Assembly (NCBI GenBank): GCA_020029455.1
Contig: JAIBJH010000159.1
Span: forward strand, 1-6,731
Length of the DNA stretch: 6,731 nt
Direction: 5' to 3'
From: Hyphomicrobiales bacterium
GTDB lineage: Bacteria > Pseudomonadota > Alphaproteobacteria > Rhizobiales > Aestuariivirgaceae
The position numbers and the translations under genes were made by a program. How positions within the stretch are numbered: position 1 is the first letter of the stretch; every line of letters starts with the position of its first letter. The notes under the pieces were generated by a model. That model did no database searches, was not told the DNA's origin, and saw only the letters and a program-made list of their open reading frames with translations. Below are positions 1 to 5,084 of the stretch, in pieces.

Positions 1-1
1 T

Positions 2-667
2 CATGAGCCGCCGCTCAGCATGAAGCTTACGCCCAGCTATGGAATTTTCTACGGTGAAATTTACGGCGCGACCATCGACTACGGCGTTCCGGAACCCAAA
101 GTAGAAACCAAGTTCGCCATTGGCGCAACGCCCACATTTGGAAACTTCGCTGTTGACTTCAACCTCGCGCGTCGCATCAAGATTGATGACCCATCCGCGG
201 ACCGTTGGCTTCCCTATGTGACGGCGACCTATACTTTTAGCGAAGCCTTCAACGCCTCGGTTGGCAGCGGCTATTACCTGTACGACGACAGCACCACCCC
301 CGATTTCTGGGAACTCTATTTCGCCGCCACGATGACGCACACGAGCGGGACGAGTTTCACGGGTGAATTCTACTGGGAGCTGGATTCGGACGGGGCCAAC
401 AACGCCTACCACGCGCTCTATGGAACGCTAACGGTTCCGTTTCTGGAGAAGTTCGAAGCCATCGGAAAGATCGGCTATGAAGGATACGAGGACGAAATAT
501 CGACCGCTCCCTATGTCTGGTATGAAGCGCGCCTGAGCTACAGTTTCAATGACCACGTGAAGCTGGGCGCTGCCTATCCCGGAAACGATGGTCCAATTAA
601 CGTTCAGACTGCGATACTGAGGGCGTTCGTGGTCATGAATGTCATATACCCCAGATGTCTTCTCTGA
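2..667 (+). CDS. TorF-family putative porin, 5' partial
   Basis: Probable outer-membrane beta-barrel protein of the TorF putative porin family (conserved proteobacterial hypothetical). The frame stays open to the left edge, and the six codons before the ATG at 20 read as a natural strand lead-in, so the true start and signal peptide lie outside the window; 221 residues are visible. The chain alternates short aromatic-rich beta strands (GIFYGEIYGATIDYG, LPYVTATYTF, WELYFAATMTHTSG, TSFTGEFYWELDSDG, WYEARLSYSF) with polar or acidic turns, as expected of a barrel. No catalytic motif is seen. The last 20 or so residues (ILRAFVVMNVIYPRCLL) do not end on the usual terminal aromatic strand, and a neighbouring frame near 610-630 reads SDCDTEGV, closer to the family's Cys-Asp-containing end; two small indels are possible. 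It converges on the patatin gene. Transport function is inferred from the family only. Confidence 0.7.
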   Translation, partial: HEPPLSMKLTPSYGIFYGEIYGATIDYGVPEPKVETKFAIGATPTFGNFAVDFNLARRIKIDDPSADRWLPYVTATYTFSEAFNASVGSGYYLYDDSTTPDFWELYFAATMTHTSGTSFTGEFYWELDSDGANNAYHALYGTLTVPFLEKFEAIGKIGYEGYEDEISTAPYVWYEARLSYSFNDHVKLGAAYPGNDGPINVQTAILRAFVVMNVIYPRCLL

Positions 668-832
668 CGACCGATGGCAGGAGAGCCGACGTCAATCCAT
701 CAAGATAAGCCAAAGATTGGCATGGTCCTGTTATTCTAACCACCCTTCATAGTGAATTTTTCCAGGCATTCGCAATCCAAGCAGGCGGGCAGCAGGTCAA
801 CTACATTACCTTCATCCACAAATTATCGCAGT

Positions 833-1804
833 TCAAATGGAACCTGGCTGCCTTGCGAGCCATACGCTGGCTGCGTCACGGCCGCTTTGGCGCAACCGAT
901 CGAGAAAGTCCCAAGCGAGGTCGCCGGCGCTCTCGCGGGCGAGGCCATCGATTTCGTCGGCGGCAGAAATGCTGGTCAGGCGTAAGCGCTCAAATATCGG
1001 CGACATCCGCAAGATCGCGCCAAGTTGCAGCGCCGCGAACTCTGCGTTTACCGTGGCGTTAAATTGAATTTGCTCGAGACGCTTGATGATATCCCGCCGG
1101 TTCAAAGGCGTCCCTTCGACCGCGTTGGGGGTCACCAGCACGGCCAGAATATGCTCGGCCTCGGAGGCGATCACCAGTGGGAACAGCGGCGGATTAGCGA
1201 CGTAGCCGCCATCCCAGTAGTCTTCACCGTCGATGTTGACCGAATGATGCAAGAGCGGCAGGCACGCGGACGCAAGTACCATATCTGCGGTCAATTCGTT
1301 TTCTCGGAAAATGCGTTGGCGGCCATCGCTCACACGGGTCGCGGCAATCAGCAGTTTGACCGGCGCTTCGGCACGAAGCCGCGCAAAATCTACCTCCTCA
1401 ACGAGCGCGTCGCGCAGTGGATTGAGATTGAAGGGATTGAATTGGTAGGGGGAAAGCATGCGCATAGCTGCTCCAAGCGGTGTCATGGTGAAAGCGCCTC
1501 GCGGGCCGAGCACAGCATTGACACTCATGCGACGCCAGAAACGCTCAAGACGTGCTTTTCCTTCCTTGCGCCCACCCTCGAGCAATCCTGATGCGAACAG
1601 TACAGCGTTGACCGCCCCGGCACTGGCACCGCTCAGAGCATCGATTGCGAGTCTCTCTTCGTCGAGCAGACGGTCCAGGACACCCCAAGCGAAGGCCCCG
1701 AACGAACCGCCGCCTTGCAGCCCAATAGAGAGGCGTGGCGGAGGCCAGCTACACTTGGATGTGTCGAAACCCAGCCAAGCGGCGACTTGCTTTTGAATGC
1801 TCAC
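833..1804 (-). CDS. Patatin-like phospholipase family protein
   Basis: Predicted Ser-Asp dyad acyl hydrolase (patatin fold) acting on phospholipid or other acyl esters; substrate unknown. With a GTG start at 1804 the protein has 323 residues. The oxyanion-hole motif GGGSFG is at residues 31-36, the nucleophile elbow GASAG at 59-63 (Ser61), and the catalytic Asp is in DGG at 198-200, so the full catalytic set is present in the normal order and spacing. No signal peptide or membrane span is evident, so it is probably cytoplasmic or peripheral. The frame is open further upstream (GTG at 1852, ATG at 1846), but only the GTG at 1804 has a good ribosome binding site (GAGGA, 8 bases away), and the extra 16 residues look unlike family N-termini. 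It lies 680 bases downstream of dhaK on the same strand and is probably a separate transcription unit. Family assignment is firm; role is not. Confidence 0.9.
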   Translation of the reverse strand: MSIQKQVAAWLGFDTSKCSWPPPRLSIGLQGGGSFGAFAWGVLDRLLDEERLAIDALSGASAGAVNAVLFASGLLEGGRKEGKARLERFWRRMSVNAVLGPRGAFTMTPLGAAMRMLSPYQFNPFNLNPLRDALVEEVDFARLRAEAPVKLLIAATRVSDGRQRIFRENELTADMVLASACLPLLHHSVNIDGEDYWDGGYVANPPLFPLVIASEAEHILAVLVTPNAVEGTPLNRRDIIKRLEQIQFNATVNAEFAALQLGAILRMSPIFERLRLTSISAADEIDGLARESAGDLAWDFLDRLRQSGRDAASVWLARQPGSI

Positions 1805-1812
1805 AGATAACG

Positions 1813-1817
1813 TCCTC
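1813..1817 (-). promoter_or_regulatory. Ribosome binding site deciding the patatin GTG start
   Basis: On the minus strand GAGGA lies 8 bases before the GTG at 1804-1802. The alternative GTG at 1852 and ATG at 1846 have no purine-rich element at a suitable distance, so this site favours the shorter 323-residue protein. Confidence 0.6.
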
Positions 1818-2350
1818 GCGGATATCTTTGTATTGCACTGCACCATACGCACTGCAACAATGGCGAGATAGTGACACTCATTGGATCGCGAGCGCTGAAA
1901 TCACCAGCACTAGGTGTCTATCAGTGGGAACACTTCGCGTGAGGTTCTTTTTACAATGTCTGCGCGCGGTTTGCGTTACGATTTGCAATGGCGGCGAACA
2001 AGTCATTGAGCCTTGCGGACCCTTCATAGTTCCTTGTCGCGGCCACGAAGCGTTGACAAAATGGGGACCAACCCAAAGGAACAAGTGGAACCAAAATACC
2101 TGATCGTTTGAAATTTTCGTAACATCCGGGCGCGCGGTCACGCCGTTGACGCAAACACCACACTTGCGTTGCTGACGGAAGCAACATGGGCACGCGATGC
2201 CTCACTGGCAGCGGCGCCTCGTCGGCCAGAGTTGATGGGAAGTACTAGTTTTCACGGAATAGACAGTTTCTTGCTGCACATGCCGCGCACACAGAGGTTT
2301 TTAAGCTATTGATCTCGTGGGGTTGTCATTCCGATCCATCATGGGCGCAA

Positions 2351-2386
2351 CGGCAAATACTTTGCCGCGCGCCACCGTCGGTGGCG
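2351..2386. repeat. Two tandem perfect 17-base hairpins, possible 3' structure of the dha operon
   Basis: Hairpin 1 spans 2351-2367: CGGCAAA, loop TAC, TTTGCCG. Hairpin 2 spans 2370-2386: CGCCACC, loop GTC, GGTGGCG. Each has a perfect 7-bp stem and a 3-base loop, and only 2 bases separate them. They sit about 100 bases past the dhaK stop on the minus strand, where an operon terminator or 3'-end RNA-protecting structure would be expected. On the minus strand no T-run follows, so this is not a classic intrinsic terminator. On the plus strand hairpin 2 is followed by the T-rich TGTTGTCTTTC and could gain G-U pairs, but no plus-strand gene is seen upstream. Structure is certain; function is inferred. 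Confidence 0.5.
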
Positions 2387-2483
2387 TGTTGTCTTTCAAG
2401 GGGTGCATTTAGCGTGATATGGAGCCTTGGCTCAATTGGAAAAGACATGAAAACAAGGGCAACAATTCCGGCTGGCGGAGTGG

Positions 2484-3467
2484 TCAAGCATTCCACCGCA
2501 ATGCCGCAGTGTGCACGGGGTCGTCCCACAAGCCAAGCAGTTCATCATCGAGAGCGGATACAGTCAATGAGCAGCCAGCCATATCGAGCGACGTCACGAA
2601 ATTCCCCACGAGCCTGCGAACTGGATTGAATCCGTGCCTTGTCAATGCTGCTGTGAAAGCATTGTACATCAAATAGAGCTCGATGAGCGGCGTTCCGCCA
2701 AAACCATTGACAAGAACGAGCGCATTTCCCTTGAAGACCATATCGCCTGCGACCGCCCGCACGACCTCTTCGGCGATTTCATCAGCCCTCCTCATGGCCA
2801 CCCTCTTTCGCCCAGGTTCGCCATGGATACCAACACCCAATTCCATCTCTCCTTCGCCAATATCGAATGTCGGCCTCCCCACTTCCGGTAACGTGCAACT
2901 TGTCAGGGCAACGCCCATCGATCGCGTCGCGGAACCGACCCGGTCTGCAAGTTCCAATAAGGTCTTGAGGCCAAGTTTTCTTTCCGCGGCGGCCCCCAGT
3001 ATTTTCTCCAGAACCAGCGTACCTGCAAGCCCACGGCGACCTGACTTATCCTCAGGAGAAGTCTGCACGGCTTCGTCCGAAACAATCGCTGTATCGATAG
3101 CAAGACCACTCATTTCCCCGGCCATCTGGAAATTCATGCGGTCACCGTCATAGTTCTTGACGATAAACAGCAACCCGCTGCCCGCATCCACGGCCTGCGC
3201 TGCTGCAACTATCTGATCGGGCGTCGGCGACGTGAAGATCCGTCCGATACAAGCCGCATCAAGCATCCCCCGGCCGACAAAACCAAGGTGCATCGGCTCA
3301 TGGCCAGCACCCCCGCCGGAAACGAGCCCAACCTTGCCCGGCACCAGGCTCTTGCGTCTTACAAAGCGTTTGGAAACATCAAACGAGATGATGTCGGCAT
3401 GTGCAGCAGCAAAACCATTGATGCTTTCAATCAGAAGGTTGCCAGGCTCGTTCATGAATTTCTTCAT
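2484..3467 (-). CDS. dhaK: PTS-type dihydroxyacetone kinase subunit DhaK
   Basis: Substrate-binding subunit (DAK1/DhaK domain) of the PTS-dependent dihydroxyacetone kinase; cytoplasmic. It holds dihydroxyacetone as a covalent hemiaminal on an active-site His while DhaL transfers phosphate. The 327 residues fit one DAK1 domain. Visible motifs are GGGAGHEP at 51-58 (His56), KNYDGDRMNF at 104-113 (Asp109) and GIHGEPG at 213-219 (His215, the covalent site). His56 and Asp109 have the same numbers as in E. coli DhaK. TSLDMAG (292-298) and WDDPVHT (314-320) near the C-terminus are also typical. There is no fused DAK2 domain, so it needs DhaL in trans. The start at 3467 overlaps the preceding stop as ATGA, has AGGGA about 8 bases upstream and gives MKKF, resembling E. 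coli MKKL. It is the last gene of the operon, separated from dhaL by three genes. A related ketose such as erythrulose is possible as substrate. Confidence 0.93.
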   Translation of the reverse strand: MKKFMNEPGNLLIESINGFAAAHADIISFDVSKRFVRRKSLVPGKVGLVSGGGAGHEPMHLGFVGRGMLDAACIGRIFTSPTPDQIVAAAQAVDAGSGLLFIVKNYDGDRMNFQMAGEMSGLAIDTAIVSDEAVQTSPEDKSGRRGLAGTLVLEKILGAAAERKLGLKTLLELADRVGSATRSMGVALTSCTLPEVGRPTFDIGEGEMELGVGIHGEPGRKRVAMRRADEIAEEVVRAVAGDMVFKGNALVLVNGFGGTPLIELYLMYNAFTAALTRHGFNPVRRLVGNFVTSLDMAGCSLTVSALDDELLGLWDDPVHTAALRWNA

Positions 3468-3910
3468 GAACGCTTTCCCTTTCGCCCGGCAGCCTTGGCA
3501 AGGTCAACGATTTGGCGCACGAAGTCTGTCACCAGCGCGTGTATGTCCCTGTTCAACTCCTCATCTCCGAGATCGGGCAGATAGAAGGTATAGGCCTTCA
3601 CCTTGTTGCTCTTCTGGGCAGCCAGCCGGCGGTTAGGATGCGCCTTGCCATATAGTTCGAGAAACTCGGCTCTTTCCGCCGTTGAAAACCTGCAAACTTC
3701 GAAGATCACATCGAGGTGGTTGGCTGGAATTGGCGTCGAATAGGAAGGGCTACAAATCTGGCTGATGAAGCTGCGGTTCTTTGAAAGCGCGGCGGCAAGT
3801 CTTTGCCGCGTTCCGGAGGGCCGCCTGTCCACAATATCCGACAGCAACTTCTTGTAGGATGCTACAAGACTGCTGTTATCCTGCTCATGTGGCGGCATAC
3901 TGTTCTGCAC
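3464..3910 (-). CDS. Helix-turn-helix protein of the dha operon, unrecognised family
   Basis: I do not recognise a named family. With the GTG start at 3910 the protein has 148 residues. Residues 33-76 (GTRQRLAAALSKNRSFISQI, then a Pro-rich turn and LDVIFEVCRFS) look like a lambda-repressor/XRE-type helix-turn-helix, and 77-92 (TAERAEFLELYGKAHP) continue as a helix. The rest is a probable helical segment around 115-140 (LGDEELNRDIHALVTDFVRQIVDLAKAAG) and a basic tail RKGKRS. There is no visible ligand-binding domain, signal peptide or membrane span. It starts one base after the HPr stop, preceded by GGAG, and its stop overlaps the dhaK start as ATGA, so both junctions look translationally coupled. 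An ATG at 3940 in the same frame would overlap HPr and has a weaker site. Best guess is a DNA-binding or adaptor protein controlling this operon; known Dha regulators (DhaR, DhaS/DhaQ) look different. Confidence 0.75.
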   Translation of the reverse strand: MQNSMPPHEQDNSSLVASYKKLLSDIVDRRPSGTRQRLAAALSKNRSFISQICSPSYSTPIPANHLDVIFEVCRFSTAERAEFLELYGKAHPNRRLAAQKSNKVKAYTFYLPDLGDEELNRDIHALVTDFVRQIVDLAKAAGRKGKRS

Positions 3911-3911
3911 A

Positions 3912-4076
3912 TCAAGTCTCCGCCATTGCGTTGGCAACACCGGCGAACCTCAAACCTTCAACTGATAAGGTTTTTGCACCCAACTTGATCGAATGCTTCA
4001 GCAGCATCACTTTGGGTCTGGCGTGAAGTCCCACGTCATGGGTGATATGGGTTGTTCTCGTTTTCCAGTTCATCAT
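3912..4076 (-). CDS. Short HPr-like phosphocarrier, C-terminal half missing
   Basis: Resembles the N-terminal half of HPr, the PTS phosphocarrier that passes phosphate from enzyme I to EIIA proteins, here plausibly DhaM. The product has 54 residues against about 85-90 for normal HPr. The phosphorylation motif VGLHARP is at residues 14-21 with His18 and the following Arg intact, and strand 1 (TTHITHD) and helix 1 (PKVMLLKHSI) are recognisable. The chain stops near where HPr has its second helix (regulatory Ser46 region), so the last strand and C-terminal helix are absent; no other frame downstream supplies them. The ATG at 4076 overlaps the dhaM stop as ATGA and a second ATG follows at once. 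Multidomain DhaM proteins carry EIIA-HPr-EI in one chain, so this junction resembles a split version. It may be a remnant, a minimal carrier, or a frame mainly serving translational coupling. Confidence 0.7.
   Translation of the reverse strand: MMNWKTRTTHITHDVGLHARPKVMLLKHSIKLGAKTLSVEGLRFAGVANAMAET
3918..3921 (-). promoter_or_regulatory. Ribosome binding site setting a GTG start for the HTH gene
   Basis: GGAG on the minus strand lies inside the last codons of the HPr-like gene, 7 bases before the GTG at 3910-3908. The HPr stop TGA is one base before this GTG. The pair argues for re-initiation at 3910 rather than at the ATG at 3940. Confidence 0.5.
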
Positions 4077-4465
4077 TGCGGGGAAAGTTCTTCCGCAGCA
4101 CGTTTGACATCGGCAAGCGGCGAACCGCTTTTCGCTTCTGTTGCGGCCACCACGGCTCCTTCCACAATGGGGGCATTGCAAACAACGACGCTCCCGCGCC
4201 GCTCCGCAGGCAGCATGTCAATCGCCAGTTCACTATTTATTTCAGCGCTTCCGAGATCGACAAGAATGACAACGCCAGCAGGCGACCAGGCTGCATCAAT
4301 GGCGTCCTGAACGCTTTTCATATTTGTTCCAAGCCGCCCGTCCGCAGTTCCCCCGCAAAAGGCCACCTTGAGCTCCGAGCCAGCGATCTGGCGCACCATG
4401 TCATTGATGCCTTTCGCGATATCAATGGAGTGCGAAACGATGACGATTCCCACGAGGTCTGTCAT
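4073..4465 (-). CDS. dhaM: DhaM, PTS EIIA-type phosphotransfer subunit
   Basis: EIIA(mannose)-like domain of the PTS-dependent dihydroxyacetone kinase. It receives phosphate from HPr on a His and rephosphorylates the ADP tightly held by DhaL; cytoplasmic. The 130 residues cover one EIIA domain. Its phospho-His is His12 in IVIVSHS (7-13), matching VSHS in E. coli DhaM. GGTADGRLGTN (38-48), VDLGSA (69-74) and APIVEG (98-103) follow in the family order. The HPr and enzyme I domains fused to this domain in E. coli DhaM are absent, and an HPr-like frame starts at its stop codon. The ATG overlaps the dhaL stop as ATGA and has GGAG 8 bases upstream, inside dhaL. The protein probably depends on the cell's general phosphocarrier (PTS-Ntr type), since no enzyme I is in the window. 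Confidence 0.92.
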   Translation of the reverse strand: MTDLVGIVIVSHSIDIAKGINDMVRQIAGSELKVAFCGGTADGRLGTNMKSVQDAIDAAWSPAGVVILVDLGSAEINSELAIDMLPAERRGSVVVCNAPIVEGAVVAATEAKSGSPLADVKRAAEELSPQ

Positions 4466-5064
4466 TGCTCAAACTCCAAGGCATCAATCACCGCCAGTAT
4501 CAGGAGTTCGCTTGATCTTGCCCCAGGGTCCATGTGTCCTCTCGATCTTTCTCCAAGGTAGGAGGCTCTGCCCCGCCGTGCCTCCATGGGAATGGTGGCT
4601 ACGGCCGCCTCGTGCGCCAAGGCCCTGACACTTTGGACTGTCGCGCCTTCCCGCGCAACAAGCCGGGAAACGGGTTTCCAGACGTCGAGCATGGTTTTCT
4701 GGCCAGCTTCAACCTTGCCCAGTCGTTCCATGGCTTCTACCCCGGCGACCAAGGCTTTGCCGACTTCTCCCAGATCGGGATCAGGGCCAATTGATTTTCC
4801 CATGGTCATCAGTAAGGAGCCGTAAAGCGGGCCCGCAGCCCCACCGACCGTTGTAGCGAGGATATTTCCTGCCAGTTGCAGGGCCTGTGGAAGGCTGGCG
4901 GCTTTGAAGGCCGCCATATCGGCTCTCAAGGCTTCGCCGCCCTTGCGCATGTTGAGGCCGTGGTCGGCATCGCCGATGGCAGCGTCAAGCTCGGTCAGCT
5001 CCTGCATGTTTTCGATCATGCAGTCTGCAATGGCATCAATCAGCCTGGCCGGATCAATCCGCAA
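4462..5064 (-). CDS. dhaL: PTS-type dihydroxyacetone kinase subunit DhaL (ADP-binding)
   Basis: Nucleotide-binding subunit (DAK2/DhaL domain, all-helical barrel) of the PTS-dependent kinase. It keeps ADP bound as a cofactor, is rephosphorylated by DhaM and passes phosphate to dihydroxyacetone on DhaK. The 200 residues compare with about 210 in E. coli. The Mg-coordinating Asp residues are in LDAAIGDADHG at 26-36 (Asp27, Asp32, Asp34), and GDADHG is the form seen in PTS-type DhaL. GGAAGPLYG (74-82), GQKTMLD (121-127) and GHMDPGA (176-182) complete the nucleotide site. The start is TTG at 5064: nearby ATGs are out of frame, a strong GGAGGGAGGGA precedes it, and it puts the first Asp three residues earlier than in E. 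coli. It lies 20 bases after the upstream kinase stop and overlaps dhaM as ATGA. Its natural DhaK partner is probably the gene at the operon's far end. Confidence 0.93.
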   Translation of the reverse strand: MRIDPARLIDAIADCMIENMQELTELDAAIGDADHGLNMRKGGEALRADMAAFKAASLPQALQLAGNILATTVGGAAGPLYGSLLMTMGKSIGPDPDLGEVGKALVAGVEAMERLGKVEAGQKTMLDVWKPVSRLVAREGATVQSVRALAHEAAVATIPMEARRGRASYLGERSRGHMDPGARSSELLILAVIDALEFEQ

Positions 5065-5068
5065 GCCA

Positions 5069-5079
5069 TCCCTCCCTCC
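5069..5079 (-). promoter_or_regulatory. Strong ribosome binding site supporting the dhaL TTG start
   Basis: GGAGGGAGGGA on the minus strand fills most of the 20-base gap between the upstream kinase stop and dhaL, ending 4 bases before the TTG at 5064-5062. The ATGs at 5081 and 5069 are out of frame with dhaL; the second runs into a stop after 9 codons. The site decides the rare TTG start. Confidence 0.65.
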
Positions 5080-5084
5080 ATATT

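Larger units (their letters stand above)
1805..2483. other. Long intergenic stretch without a convincing gene
   Basis: About 680 bases between the patatin start and the dhaK stop. Open frames of up to about 120 codons exist on both strands, but they overlap one another, have poor start contexts and contain no motif I recognise. The stretch should hold the patatin promoter (right of 1804, minus strand); I see no clear -35/-10 pair. A TTGACA at 2053-2058 lacks a partner. A 6-bp stem, GTTGCT/AGCAAC with a 6-base loop, is at 2168-2185. Two stronger tandem hairpins are at 2351-2386 and are listed separately. A decayed gene or a small RNA cannot be excluded by eye. Confidence 0.5.

Noticed and set aside
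709..721. Hairpin GCCAA-AGA-TTGGC after the porin gene as a terminator
   Set aside because: The stem is only 5 bp and no T-run follows closely; it cannot be told from chance.
1025..1591. 188-codon plus-strand open frame
   Set aside because: It lies antisense within the patatin gene, which has complete catalytic motifs; this is a shadow frame.
2053..2058. TTGACA as a plus-strand -35 box
   Set aside because: No -10-like sequence at 16-18 bases and no gene downstream on that strand.
1951..2205. 84-codon minus-strand open frame between patatin and dhaK
   Set aside because: No recognised motif, no good ribosome binding site, and overlapping open frames of similar length in the same stretch.
2469..2545. 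GGCGGAGTGGTCAAGC looks like the 5' end of a Ser/Leu tRNA
   Set aside because: No T-arm GTTCGAATCC-like sequence and no pairing acceptor stem follows, and most of the stretch is the 3' end of dhaK on the other strand.
3451..3470. Repeated palindrome TTCATGAA, twice within 20 bases, at the dhaK start
   Set aside because: It is explained by the codons for Met-Lys-Lys-Phe-Met-Asn at the DhaK N-terminus.
3700..3911. Search for the missing C-terminal half of HPr in other frames
   Set aside because: The three minus-strand frames after the HPr stop show only the helix-turn-helix protein and frames that soon stop; nothing resembles HPr's last strand and helix.
4077..4181. Longer N-terminus for the HPr-like protein, starting at 4181
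   Set aside because: The extra 35 residues lie wholly within dhaM in another frame and do not resemble HPr; the ATG at 4076 overlapping the dhaM stop fits the HPr N-terminus.
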